From Leadbetterella sp. (GTDB lineage: Bacteria > Bacteroidota > Bacteroidia > Cytophagales > Spirosomataceae): a DNA stretch of 64,000 nt. Where the stretch lies: the NCBI GenBank assembly GCA_019638185.1, contig JAHBUH010000001.1, positions 248,001 through 312,000 of the forward strand, read 5' to 3'. This document shows, one piece after another, positions 9,261-18,289 of the stretch. How positions within the stretch are numbered: the first letter of the stretch is position 1; every line of letters begins with the position of its first letter. The notes beneath the pieces were generated by a model, which saw nothing but the letters and a program-made list of their open reading frames with translations, was not told the DNA's origin and did not search any database. The translations under genes were made by a program, and so were the position numbers.

Positions 9261-11399
9261 GTGCGAAAACTCATTCCCTATGTGATTTTTCTTGCGCTTA
9301 GTTCATGTTCGCAGTACAATACCGGCCTGCTGAGCAGGAGCTGGCATAATATGAATTCCCGTTTTAATGCCTTGCTGATCTCGCGTGAGGACCTTGATGT
9401 AGCCAAAGAGTACCTGGCCGCCCATTACCAGGATAATTACGAGGCCATTTTGCCGGTGTACCGGCCCATTGACTCCACCCGCCTGGATACCGCTAAGTTT
9501 TACCTGGTAGACGCCATTAAAAAGTCGTCTATCATCGCTGAAAAACACTCCAACAGCAAATACCTGGATGAGGCCTACCTGCTCATCGGAGAGGCCCGTA
9601 TCCTGAAAGGGGAGTTTGAAAATGCCATTGAAACCTATAAATACCTGAATACGGTATCCTCATCCGAAGAAATGAAGACAGAAGCGCTCACCCAGATGAT
9701 GCGCGCCTATATAGAATTGAACGATTTCCAGAATGCCGAACAGCTGTCCACCCTGCTGAAAGGCCGTACCCTGAGTAAGCGAAACCGCCACACCTACCTG
9801 CTGAACATGGCCTATTTTAACCAGCTCAGGGGCGAGAAGGCTGTAACCGCGGTTTTACTGGAGGAGGCCGTGAAAGGCATGAAAAAAGGCCCGGAAAAGG
9901 CCCGCTATCATTATATACTGGGACAGCTGTACAGTGAGCTGAACCAGTCTGTCCTGGCGCGGCGGAACTTCCGGATGGTGATGAAAAACAAGCCGGAATA
10001 TGACCTGGTCTTCAATGCCCGGCTGGGGCTGATGATGAGTGAGTCACTGGCCAATAACACCGATCAGCTCTTCGGAAAGATGCTGGAAGACCGTAAAAAC
10101 CAGGATCTCAAAAATAAGATCTACTACAAAATGGGCGAAACCGCACGCCGGAAGAAAAGAACCGCGGAGGCCATCAGCTATTACGAACGCTCCGCGCGGG
10201 AATCGGACAGGGATCCCATGAGCAAGGGCTTTGCCTACAAGGCCATTGGCGACGTTTACCTGGATGACCTGGCAGATTATGAGCATGCAGCGGTGTATTA
10301 CGACAGCACGGTGATCACCCTTCCCAGAACCTACCTGGCGCGTACCGACATCAACGACCGGGCCATGTACCTGAATGAATTTATCCGGTACAAAAAGATT
10401 TATGACCTGGAAGATAGCCTGCAGCGGCTGGCCGCACTGAGCCCCGAAGTACTGGATAAGACCCTGGAGAAGTCGGTTCTGGCCCGGCGCGCCGAAGTAA
10501 AGAAAAGCCAGGAGGTGCAGAATGTGGCCGCCACGGCCGTTCAGCCGGCGGTTTCAGGCGGTAAAAAATGGCGCCTGTATGATCCGAAAGAAATAGCGAA
10601 AGAGAAAAACGAGTTTGTGCGGATCTGGGGGAACCGGCCGCTGGAAGATAACTGGCGCCGGGCGGAGAAGTCGGCTACCACCTTTGTATTTAGTGAAACC
10701 GAGCGCCGGATGGTGGAGAAGCCCATTGTGCAGCCGCCTATTCCTAAAAATACGCCCGCTACCCCGCAGTTATCGCCGGAAGAGAATGAGCGAAAGGCCG
10801 TAGAAGAGGAAATCAAAGAGGTTAAGAAGCGGCTGCCGGTCACCAAGATCCAGATGATTGCCTCTAAACGCAAGCAGGAAGAGGCGGCTTTCCGGATAGC
10901 CCGGATCTACAAGCTGAAATTTAAAGACGAGGAGAAGGCCAATGCCAGTTTCCGGAAATTCCTGCAGGACTTCCCGAAATCCAGCTATGAGCCTGAGGTA
11001 TTGTACTACCTGGCCCTGGCGGAGGAAAATCCTTTGGAAAGCTCCTATGCAGCCCGTCTTATCCAGTATTATCCCAACACGTCTTTTGGCCGGCAGATCC
11101 GGAAAGGTACGGTCACTATGACCCGTGACCGCGAGGTGCAGGCCCAGGAAGTGTACCGGAATGCCTATGCGCTATATGACCAGGGCAAGCTCACCGAAGC
11201 CATCCGTGCGCTGGAAGACGGGATGAATGAATATGTAGGCAGCCAGGTAGAAGATAAAATGGCCCTGCTGCGGATCTTTGCGCTGGGCAAGACCGGCGCC
11301 CGCGATGAATATTACATTGCCCTAACAGATTTTGTGCGGTCGTATCCTGCCTCAGACCTGCTGCCCAAAGCCAGGGAAATGTTAGCCATACTAAATTAA
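9261..11399 (+). CDS. porW: T9SS/gliding-motility TPR lipoprotein, SprE/PorW-like
   Basis: A 712-residue periplasmic lipoprotein. The GTG start gives a short signal peptide ending in a lipobox with Cys16 (LALSSC). The sequence just after it (NTGLLSRSWHNMNSRFNALL) and the array of TPR-like helical pairs are characteristic of SprE/PorW, a lipoprotein needed for type IX secretion and, in gliding species, motility. A Lys/Glu/Pro-rich spacer near residues 480-530 separates the long N-terminal TPR region from a C-terminal one. It follows a T9SS substrate-like protease by two genes and is followed after seven bases by a microprotein and a symporter. The family assignment is by recognition of the N-terminal pattern. 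Confidence 0.82.
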   Translation: MRKLIPYVIFLALSSCSQYNTGLLSRSWHNMNSRFNALLISREDLDVAKEYLAAHYQDNYEAILPVYRPIDSTRLDTAKFYLVDAIKKSSIIAEKHSNSKYLDEAYLLIGEARILKGEFENAIETYKYLNTVSSSEEMKTEALTQMMRAYIELNDFQNAEQLSTLLKGRTLSKRNRHTYLLNMAYFNQLRGEKAVTAVLLEEAVKGMKKGPEKARYHYILGQLYSELNQSVLARRNFRMVMKNKPEYDLVFNARLGLMMSESLANNTDQLFGKMLEDRKNQDLKNKIYYKMGETARRKKRTAEAISYYERSARESDRDPMSKGFAYKAIGDVYLDDLADYEHAAVYYDSTVITLPRTYLARTDINDRAMYLNEFIRYKKIYDLEDSLQRLAALSPEVLDKTLEKSVLARRAEVKKSQEVQNVAATAVQPAVSGGKKWRLYDPKEIAKEKNEFVRIWGNRPLEDNWRRAEKSATTFVFSETERRMVEKPIVQPPIPKNTPATPQLSPEENERKAVEEEIKEVKKRLPVTKIQMIASKRKQEEAAFRIARIYKLKFKDEEKANASFRKFLQDFPKSSYEPEVLYYLALAEENPLESSYAARLIQYYPNTSFGRQIRKGTVTMTRDREVQAQEVYRNAYALYDQGKLTEAIRALEDGMNEYVGSQVEDKMALLRIFALGKTGARDEYYIALTDFVRSYPASDLLPKAREMLAILN

Positions 11400-11406
11400 T
11401 GTGTCT

Positions 11407-11508
11407 ATGAATAAAGAAAGGAGAATACAACGGGTGTATGCGTGGCAGATAGGATTTCTGATTTTCCAGATCTTTGCTTTTTACTTTCTCACGGTGTATT
11501 TTTCCTGA
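11407..11508 (+). CDS. 33-residue single-span membrane microprotein
   Basis: A short frame from ATG 11407 to TGA 11508 encodes 33 residues: a basic N-terminus (MNKERRIQR), then one strongly hydrophobic span (IGFLIFQIFAFYFLTVYF). It lies seven bases after the sprE stop, and its TGA is only two bases before the ATG at 11511 that best starts the symporter. Positive-inside charge, gene spacing and lack of any competing real gene support translation. It resembles in layout small subunits encoded beside some solute:sodium symporters, but I recognise no family. Position suggests a partner of the symporter. Confidence 0.6.
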   Translation: MNKERRIQRVYAWQIGFLIFQIFAFYFLTVYFS

Positions 11509-11510
11509 CC

Positions 11511-13202
11511 ATGGAGCTTGTTGATTGGATTTTACTCATATTGACCTTTTCCATTATCCTGCTCTACGGGATATACAAAAACCGGAAAGATAAAAACCTG
11601 GACGGCTACCTGCTGGGAAACCGTTCTATGCCCTGGTATAACGTGGGTTTCTCCCTGATGGCCACCCAGGCATCTGCCATTACCTTCTTATCGGCGCCCG
11701 GCGAGGGTTTCGCAAACGGAATGGCCTTTGTGCAGTTTTACCTGGGGCTTCCCCTGGCCATGATTGTGCTGAGCATCACGTTTGTACCTATTTTTCACCG
11801 TCTGAAAGTGTATACGGCTTATGAATACCTGCAGACCCGTTTTGATAACCGGGTGCGGATTTTTACGGCTGTGCTGTTCCTGCTGAGCCGCGGACTGGCC
11901 ACGGGCCTGGCCGTGTATGCGCCGGCCATTATAGTTTCCACCCTGTTTTCCTGGGATCTGACCTATACCAATATCGTCCTGGGGGGCATTGTGCTTCTGT
12001 TTACCACCATAGGCGGTACGAAGGCCATTTCCCACACGCATTTCCAGCAGATGATGTTCATGACCGTGGCCCTGGTGATCGCTTCCTTTTTTATCCTGGC
12101 TTTGCTGCCGGATGATCTGAGTGTCATGAGCGGGCTAAAAATGGCAGGGAAAGCGGGCAAAATGAACGTGCTCAGCCTGGACCCGGAAGCCAAATACAAT
12201 CTCTGGTCGGGGCTCATCGGCGGGTTTTTCCTGCAGCTGTCGTACTTCGGTACCGACCAGTCGCAGGTAGGGCGTTTCCTCACAGGCCGCTCGGTTTCAG
12301 AGAGTCGCACCGGGCTCATGATGAACGGTTTTGTGAAGATTCCCATGCAGTTTTTCATTATCCTGATCGGGGTTTTTGTCTTTATTTTCTACCTCTTTAA
12401 TGAGACCCCGGCTTTTCATAACCCGGTGGAGGTAAAAAAGCTGACTGAAAGCACTTATGCGCAGGAATATTACGACCTGGAAGCTCGGAACCGCGAAAAC
12501 GGCCTGCTCAAAAAACAGACCGCACAGGAGATGAACAGTGCATTCCAGGCCGGAAATACGGCAGAAGCCGACCGCCTGGCCGGGGAGCTGAACCGCTACC
12601 TGGACCAGGAGAAAGATATCCGTTCAGAAGTGGCTTCCCTGATCAAAAAGAACGATCCCGGCGGGAATGACAAAGACATCAATTTTGTCTTCCTGAACTT
12701 CGTGATGAATAAGCTGCCGCATGGTTTTATAGGCATACTCATTGCCGTGATCATCTGTGCATCCATTGGCGCTATTGCCTCGGCGTTATCTGCGCTGGCG
12801 GCCACCTCTATCACCGATGTGATCAAGGTGACCCGCCTGAAAACGGGTAACGAAGAAAAAGAGCTGAAGATGACCAAGGCCCTGACCGTGCTGTGGGGCG
12901 TGCTGATCATCCTGGTGGCTATAGCAGTGCAGCGCACAGGCAGCAGCATGATTGAGCTGGTGAACGTTATCGGCTCGTGGTTTTACGGCGTGATCCTGGG
13001 CGTATTTATCATTGCTTTTTATTTCCGGCGCATAGGCCCGGCGGCGGCTTTTTATGCCGCGGTGATCGCGCAGGTGCTGGTGATCCTGACCTGGTATTTC
13101 CTAACGGAGCAGCATGACGTTCTGCCGTTTTTATGGCTTAATCCCATCGGTGTGGCCCTGGTGATCGGTATTGCGTTTCTGCTGGAAGGGCGGAAAAAGT
13201 GA
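11511..13202 (+). CDS. Sodium:solute symporter (SSS family)
   Basis: A 563-residue inner-membrane transporter of the SSS/SLC5 family, using the sodium gradient to import a solute that cannot be named from sequence. The N-terminal region has the family pattern LLGNRSMPWYNVGFSLMATQASAITFLSAPG, with Gln/Ser residues near the sodium site, followed by about a dozen hydrophobic spans. A hydrophilic, helical insertion of about 100 residues (roughly 295-398, rich in Glu, Lys and Gln) separates two groups of spans. The ATG at 11511 was chosen because an upstream extension in the same frame is hydrophobically implausible and overlaps the microprotein. Confidence 0.88.
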   Translation: MELVDWILLILTFSIILLYGIYKNRKDKNLDGYLLGNRSMPWYNVGFSLMATQASAITFLSAPGEGFANGMAFVQFYLGLPLAMIVLSITFVPIFHRLKVYTAYEYLQTRFDNRVRIFTAVLFLLSRGLATGLAVYAPAIIVSTLFSWDLTYTNIVLGGIVLLFTTIGGTKAISHTHFQQMMFMTVALVIASFFILALLPDDLSVMSGLKMAGKAGKMNVLSLDPEAKYNLWSGLIGGFFLQLSYFGTDQSQVGRFLTGRSVSESRTGLMMNGFVKIPMQFFIILIGVFVFIFYLFNETPAFHNPVEVKKLTESTYAQEYYDLEARNRENGLLKKQTAQEMNSAFQAGNTAEADRLAGELNRYLDQEKDIRSEVASLIKKNDPGGNDKDINFVFLNFVMNKLPHGFIGILIAVIICASIGAIASALSALAATSITDVIKVTRLKTGNEEKELKMTKALTVLWGVLIILVAIAVQRTGSSMIELVNVIGSWFYGVILGVFIIAFYFRRIGPAAAFYAAVIAQVLVILTWYFLTEQHDVLPFLWLNPIGVALVIGIAFLLEGRKK

Positions 13203-13249
13203 GCATTTTTTTGTAAGTTTAGGAGAAAATAAGCGGGATAGCCAAATAC

Positions 13250-13942
13250 ATGAATGAAACCAGGAAGATATTAATCATAGAAGATGACCTCCGTATAGCC
13301 CAGAATATCAGCAAAGGGCTGATGGAAAAGGGTTTTGAGACGGAGGTGGCTTACGACGGCAAAATAGGGGTGAGGCTGGCCCTGGCCAATGCCTTTGACC
13401 TTATCTTGCTGGACCTTAACCTGCCGGAGCTGAACGGCTACGAAGTGTGCTCTGAGGTAAGAAAACGGAAACCCACCATTCCCATTATCATGCTGACCGC
13501 ACTGGGCGAGACCGAAGACAAGATCGAGGGTTTTGACCGGGGCGCTGACGATTACCTCGTTAAACCCTTCGATTTCCGGGAACTGCTGGCCCGGATCAAT
13601 GTTTTCATCAAGCGGAACGCCGTCAGGGGCGAGGCGCATGAAAACGTGTTGCGGATCGCTAACCTGGAGATGGACCTGGAAGCCAAGACCGTCATGCGTG
13701 ACGGCCAGAAGATAGACCTGACACCCAAGGAATTTTCACTGCTGGAATACCTGATCAAAAACAAGGGAAAAGTGATCTCCAAGGCCGATATCTCCAGCGC
13801 CCTCTGGGAACCCAATCACCAGCAGAGCCTGAATGTGGTGGAAGTGTACATTAACTTCCTGAGAAAGAAAATCGACAAAGACTTTACGCCTAAGCTCATC
13901 CATACCAAAACCGGTATGGGCTATATTCTGACCGAAGAATAA
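13250..13942 (+). CDS. OmpR-family response regulator
   Basis: A 230-residue two-component response regulator. The receiver domain (about 4-117) has the acidic pair EDD near 11-13, the phospho-acceptor Asp55 in LILLDLNLP, Thr in MLTA and Lys in VKPF. A winged-helix DNA-binding domain follows (about 130-228; LTPKEFSLLEYLIKNKG and VVEVYINFLRKKID). It is encoded one base ahead of, and overlapping, its sensor kinase. The regulon is unknown. Confidence 0.94.
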   Translation: MNETRKILIIEDDLRIAQNISKGLMEKGFETEVAYDGKIGVRLALANAFDLILLDLNLPELNGYEVCSEVRKRKPTIPIIMLTALGETEDKIEGFDRGADDYLVKPFDFRELLARINVFIKRNAVRGEAHENVLRIANLEMDLEAKTVMRDGQKIDLTPKEFSLLEYLIKNKGKVISKADISSALWEPNHQQSLNVVEVYINFLRKKIDKDFTPKLIHTKTGMGYILTEE

Positions 13943-15318
13943 TGAAGATCCGGACCAAAATAGCCTTTCAGTTCAGCCTGATCGTAGCCCTGATCCTGGT
14001 GCTTTTTTCAGTGGCGCTCTATTTCCTGATCCGGAATTATACCAAAGGCGAATTTACCAACTACCTGAAAGACCGGGCCGAAACCACCGCCAAACTGCTG
14101 ATCAAGGAGGCTAACGTAGATAAGCGCCTGCTGAAGATCGTGGATAAGAACACGCTTTCCACCCTCTATGCAGCTGAAGTGCTGGTTTTTAACGAAAAAA
14201 ACGAGATCGCTTATTCTAATACGGACGCCGAAACCATTAAATACAGCCCGGATTTGTTGGAAAGGATCCGCGAACAGGGCGAGTATGTAGGCGAATACAA
14301 GGAAAAAAAGGTGGTGGGCCTGGTGATCCCCAATGAAACAAACAGCAAGATCTACCTGATCCTGGCCCAGGCCACGGACACATACGGTGACGCCAAGCTG
14401 GAAAATATCCAGAACGCCATGACCTGGGGGCTGCTGATCGCCATTACCCTCACCGTGATCCTGAGTTTTGCCTTTGCGGGCGAATCGCTGAAGCCCATAG
14501 CCCGCATTAACCAGGAGGTTTCCACCATTTCGGGCCAGGATTTTAAAAAGAAGATCAGCACGGGTAATAATAAGGACGAGATAGCTCAGCTGGCCACTAA
14601 CTTTAACCAGATGCTGTCCAGGATAGAGCAGGCCTTTGAAATGCAGAAAAGCTTTGTGAGCAATGCCTCCCACGAGCTCCGGACCCCCCTGGCCGCCATT
14701 AAGTCGGAGATCCAGGTGGCCCTGGAAAAAGACCGGCAGCCCGAAGAATACCAGGAGATCCTGCGTTCCCTGGACCAGGATAACCAGCGGATGACCCAAC
14801 TGATCAACGGCCTCCTGCAACTGGCCAAGTCGGAGCAGGGCGAATCTAACCTCATGCATAAGCCCGTCAGGGTAGATGAGGTGCTTTTCGAGGTGCAGGA
14901 AGAGCTGCTGGGCCAGCACCGCGACTATAACGTCTTCATTGATTTTGAGGAAGTGGTGGAAGAAGAAGAGCCCCTGACCGTAATGGGAAACCGACCCCTG
15001 CTAAAAACCCTCTTCAATAATCTCTTTGAAAATGCCTGCAAATACTCCGATAACCACACCGCCGAGGTCAAGATCAAATTCAACAAGATCAACCTGATCA
15101 TAAACATCGCCGACACCGGCCACGGCATCTCCAAAGAAGACCAGGAACGGGTATTTGAGCCCTTCTACCGCACCGCCTCCGCCGCTAATTACAAGGGCCA
15201 CGGCATAGGCCTTTCCATCTGCAAGCGCATCACCGATATCCACAAGGGCAAAATCCTGGTGCGCAGCGAAGTGGGAGTGGGAAGTAATTTTGTGGTGGTG
15301 CTGCCACATATAAGCTAA
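13942..15318 (+). CDS. Two-component sensor histidine kinase
   Basis: A 458-residue inner-membrane kinase. Two membrane spans (about 10-30 and 155-175) flank a periplasmic sensor region of about 125 residues. A HAMP-like linker (SLKPIARINQEVSTIS) follows, then the dimerisation/phosphotransfer helix with His244 in NASHELRTPLAAIKSEIQ, and an ATPase domain with N box (LFENACKYSD), G1 (DTGHGIS) and G2 (GHGIGLSICKRI). The start ATG overlaps the stop of the response regulator by one base. The signal is not identifiable. Confidence 0.94.
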   Translation: MKIRTKIAFQFSLIVALILVLFSVALYFLIRNYTKGEFTNYLKDRAETTAKLLIKEANVDKRLLKIVDKNTLSTLYAAEVLVFNEKNEIAYSNTDAETIKYSPDLLERIREQGEYVGEYKEKKVVGLVIPNETNSKIYLILAQATDTYGDAKLENIQNAMTWGLLIAITLTVILSFAFAGESLKPIARINQEVSTISGQDFKKKISTGNNKDEIAQLATNFNQMLSRIEQAFEMQKSFVSNASHELRTPLAAIKSEIQVALEKDRQPEEYQEILRSLDQDNQRMTQLINGLLQLAKSEQGESNLMHKPVRVDEVLFEVQEELLGQHRDYNVFIDFEEVVEEEEPLTVMGNRPLLKTLFNNLFENACKYSDNHTAEVKIKFNKINLIINIADTGHGISKEDQERVFEPFYRTASAANYKGHGIGLSICKRITDIHKGKILVRSEVGVGSNFVVVLPHIS

Positions 15319-15343
15319 AACCGGTGGGTACCTTTTAGCTTTT
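15313..15343 (+). terminator. Weak intrinsic terminator after the histidine kinase
   Basis: AGCTAAAA (15313-15320, spanning the kinase stop codon) pairs with TTTTAGCT (15333-15340), followed by a short T-run. The stem is AT-rich with a 12-base loop, so strength is doubtful. It lies between convergent genes. Confidence 0.4.
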
Positions 15344-15346
15344 CAC

Positions 15347-15997
15347 TCAAACAATCTGCCCGTCCTTCAGCTCCACGATCCTGTCTGACCGCTCCGCCAG
15401 CGCCAGGTTATGGGTTACGATCACAAAGGAGCACCCGTAGCTGTCACGCAGGGTAAAGAAAAGATCGTGCAATTCAGTGGCATTCCGGGTGTCCAGGTTA
15501 CCGCTGGGTTCATCGGCAAATACATAGCTGGGGTTATTGATCAGGGCCCGGGCCACGGCCACGCGCTGCTGTTCGCCGCCTGACATTTCGGAGGGCAGGT
15601 GGTCTGCGCGGTGGGTAATGTTCAGGATATCCATCAGTTCACGGGCCCTGGCGCGGGTTTCCTTCTGATCTCGTTTCCCGATCCAGGCCGGCAGGCAGAT
15701 GTTTTCTTCGGCGGTGAGCTCGGCCATCAGGTTATGAAACTGGAACACAAACCCGATCTTTTCATTGCGCAGCACCGATAGCGGCCTGGCGTCCATGTGG
15801 GTTAACTCTGTTTTATCCAAAAAAACCTGCCCGGAATCGGCCTTGTCCAGCGTGCCTAGGATGTGAAGCAAAGTACTTTTCCCTGCGCCTGAACTTCCCA
15901 CGATACTCACAATTTCCGCCGGATTTATATTTATTGAAATTCCCTTCAAAACTTCCAGATTCCCATATTTTTTATGGATATTTCTCCCTTCAAGCAT
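15347..15997 (-). CDS. ABC transporter ATP-binding protein, LolD/MacB-like
   Basis: A 216-residue ABC ATPase. Walker A is GSSGAGKST (34-42), the signature is MSGGEQQRVAVARAL, Walker B is YVFADEPSGNLD, and the SFVIVTHNLALA switch His follows. Length and motifs match the LolD/FtsE/MacB branch that acts in lipoprotein release or mechanotransmission. The LolCE-like permease is not adjacent, which is common in Bacteroidota, so the partner is unknown. It is divergent from sucC. Confidence 0.88.
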   Translation of the reverse strand: MLEGRNIHKKYGNLEVLKGISININPAEIVSIVGSSGAGKSTLLHILGTLDKADSGQVFLDKTELTHMDARPLSVLRNEKIGFVFQFHNLMAELTAEENICLPAWIGKRDQKETRARARELMDILNITHRADHLPSEMSGGEQQRVAVARALINNPSYVFADEPSGNLDTRNATELHDLFFTLRDSYGCSFVIVTHNLALAERSDRIVELKDGQIV

Positions 15998-16119
15998 TCG
16001 TTTTTGTGTATTATTATTTTAAAATTAATCGTATTTTTTCCCGGAATTTGTTTTCTGGCGGTCAATATTTTGCTAATTTGGCAAAAAATTAGAAAAGTTC
16101 AATTTTTAATTAGCTATTT

Positions 16120-17331
16120 ATGAATATTCACGAGTACCAGGGTAAAGAAATTTTATCCAAATATGGGGTAAGAGTTCAGCGGGGTGTGGTGGCATCAACG
16201 GTAGAAGAAGCGGAAAAAGCCTACCAGGAGATATCGGAACTGACCAATTCAAAATTTGCCGTAGTAAAATCCCAGATCCATGCCGGTGGCCGGGGAAAAG
16301 GAAAAATCAAAGGCGGTGAGCAGAGAGGCGTTCAGCTGGCCAAGTCGGCAGACGATGTCAAAACCATAGCTACTAACCTCTTAGGAAACACACTGGTGAC
16401 TATTCAGACCGGGGAAGACGGTAAAGTGGTAAACAAGGTACTGGTAGCCGAAGATGTGTACTATCCCGGCGATTCCGAGCCTAAGGAACTTTATGTTTCC
16501 ATCCTGCTGGACAGAACCAAAGCCTGTAACGTGATCATGGCCTCTACCGAAGGCGGTATGGACATTGAAGAAGTAGCAGCTCATACACCTGAAAAGATCA
16601 TTAAGGAGTGGATTGACCCTCGTGTGGGCTTCCAGGGCTTCCAGGCGCGTAACGTAGCCTATAAGCTGGGCCTGACCGGGAATGCCAACAAAGAAATGGT
16701 GAAATTCCTGACATCGCTTTACAAAGCCTATGATGAGACGGATTCCTCCATGTTTGAGATTAACCCCGTGTTAAAGACCTCAGACGACAAAATCCTGGCA
16801 GTAGATGCCAAAGTTAACCTGGACGATAACGCGCTGTTCCGTCACCCTGACCTGGCAGCGCTGAGAGATAAATCGGAAGAAGATCCGATGGAAGTGGAAG
16901 CCTCAGAAAGCGACCTGAACTATGTGAAGCTGGACGGAAACGTAGGCTGCATGGTAAACGGCGCCGGTCTGGCCATGGCCACCATGGACATCATCAAGCT
17001 TTACGGTGGTGAGCCGGCTAACTTCCTGGATGTGGGTGGTGGTGCCAATGCCGTTACGGTAGAAGCAGGTTTCCGTCTTATCCTGAAAGACCCGAACGTA
17101 AAAGCGATTTTTGTGAACATTTTTGGTGGTATCGTTAGATGCGACCGGGTAGCTAACGGTATCGTGGAGGCTTACAAGACCATCGGGGAGATCCCGGTGC
17201 CTATCGTAGTACGTCTGCAGGGTACTAACGCCGAAGAAGGCGCCAAAATCATCAATGACTCCGGTCTCAAAGTATATTCAGCGGTAAAACTGAAAGATGC
17301 CGCCGAGCTGGTACAGAAAGTACTGGCCTAA
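16120..17331 (+). CDS. sucC: Succinate--CoA ligase (ADP-forming) subunit beta
   Basis: The beta subunit of succinyl-CoA synthetase in the TCA cycle, which carries the nucleotide site and takes phosphate from the phosphohistidine of the alpha subunit. At 403 residues it is of normal length. It begins with MNIHEYQGKEILSKYGV, has the ATP-grasp glycine loop (AGGRGKGKIKGG) and the C-terminal ligase domain with FLDVGGGAN and IFVNIFGGIVRCD. sucD is not next to it in this window. A strong hairpin terminator follows, so it is probably monocistronic. Confidence 0.97.
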   Translation: MNIHEYQGKEILSKYGVRVQRGVVASTVEEAEKAYQEISELTNSKFAVVKSQIHAGGRGKGKIKGGEQRGVQLAKSADDVKTIATNLLGNTLVTIQTGEDGKVVNKVLVAEDVYYPGDSEPKELYVSILLDRTKACNVIMASTEGGMDIEEVAAHTPEKIIKEWIDPRVGFQGFQARNVAYKLGLTGNANKEMVKFLTSLYKAYDETDSSMFEINPVLKTSDDKILAVDAKVNLDDNALFRHPDLAALRDKSEEDPMEVEASESDLNYVKLDGNVGCMVNGAGLAMATMDIIKLYGGEPANFLDVGGGANAVTVEAGFRLILKDPNVKAIFVNIFGGIVRCDRVANGIVEAYKTIGEIPVPIVVRLQGTNAEEGAKIINDSGLKVYSAVKLKDAAELVQKVLA

Positions 17332-17356
17332 GATCTACCTATTCAACTCTTATACG

Positions 17357-17386
17357 AGGTGCTTCCTGCGGGAGGCACCTTTTTTT
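17357..17386 (+). terminator. Intrinsic terminator of sucC
   Basis: AGGTGCTTCC (17357-17366) pairs with GGAGGCACCT (17371-17380) through nine Watson-Crick pairs and one G-U wobble, with a four-base TGCG loop, followed by seven T residues. It is oriented to end sucC transcription. Confidence 0.9.
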
Positions 17387-17440
17387 GTGCATCTTACGTA
17401 GCCTCTGCAAAGAATCGGAGCCGTATGTCCGGCTAAAAGG

Positions 17441-18217
17441 TCATTTACTGTTATACTCCCATGACTTTACCAGCGCTATCCCCAGCCAGTAAGCAGGCGC
17501 AAGAGCCACTGCCGGAATCATGAAAGGGAAGTAAAAGTCGAAGCCCTGGAAATTAAACAGGAAGAAAAAGACGATGCCGGCTGCGCAGAAAACGGTCAGC
17601 GTCATAAAGATTCCCTTTTTCAGACTGCCTTTCTTCCACAGGATCCACGAGATAGCGGGTATCAGCAGGTAAATGAGGCTACGGCCGAGGGTCCGGAGGG
17701 TTTGGTGGAAAGGATATTCCATAATAAAGTGGGCCGGATTCCTGCCGGATTGGATCCAGTGACGCATTTCATTGCTGAGATGATACGAACTGTAATTATC
17801 CCATAGCTGCAATACTACCGAAAGCACCAGTAGCGCCCAAAGCAGTGCCGGGCCCTTTATTTTTCGGAGCAGTAAACCGCCGCTCACAGCAAGCAGGAGC
17901 GTGGCTGCCATCAGCAGACCGAACCGGAAATGCTCTTCCGTTACCCGGTTCAGAAGATTTTCACCCAGCTCCGGTGGACCCAGCATAAGGGGTGGTCCTA
18001 TTAGTGCTCCTAAAGCCAGTAAGCCAAAACCGGAGGAATGGGTATTGGGTACGGATATAAACCGGCCCAAAGCCAGGATCAGTGCTCCATAAACCAGGCT
18101 GGCCCATACAAAATCAGAGAAAGAATGCGCCGTGAGATACGGTGAAAAATGGCTGAGAGCCGTGCTGTAGGGCAGTATAACCAACAGGATAAGGGCTAAA
18201 GTCCGGATAATTTTCAT
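17441..18217 (-). CDS. Hypothetical multi-pass membrane protein
   Basis: A 258-residue protein with about seven hydrophobic spans (beginning with ALILLVILPYSTALSHF and ending with MIPAVALAPAYWLGIALV), so an integral inner-membrane protein. I do not recognise a family and see no catalytic motif. It is the third gene of a minus-strand run after the GH140-like gene and the AraC regulator, with a 72-base gap to the latter, so co-transcription is possible but not certain. Confidence 0.7.
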   Translation of the reverse strand: MKIIRTLALILLVILPYSTALSHFSPYLTAHSFSDFVWASLVYGALILALGRFISVPNTHSSGFGLLALGALIGPPLMLGPPELGENLLNRVTEEHFRFGLLMAATLLLAVSGGLLLRKIKGPALLWALLVLSVVLQLWDNYSSYHLSNEMRHWIQSGRNPAHFIMEYPFHQTLRTLGRSLIYLLIPAISWILWKKGSLKKGIFMTLTVFCAAGIVFFFLFNFQGFDFYFPFMIPAVALAPAYWLGIALVKSWEYNSK

Positions 18218-18289
18218 GTCAGCAGAAGTTTTTATGCCGCAAAGCTATTCTCCCGGCAGGGTTATCTGATGGTACAGAAAAGACAAGTT

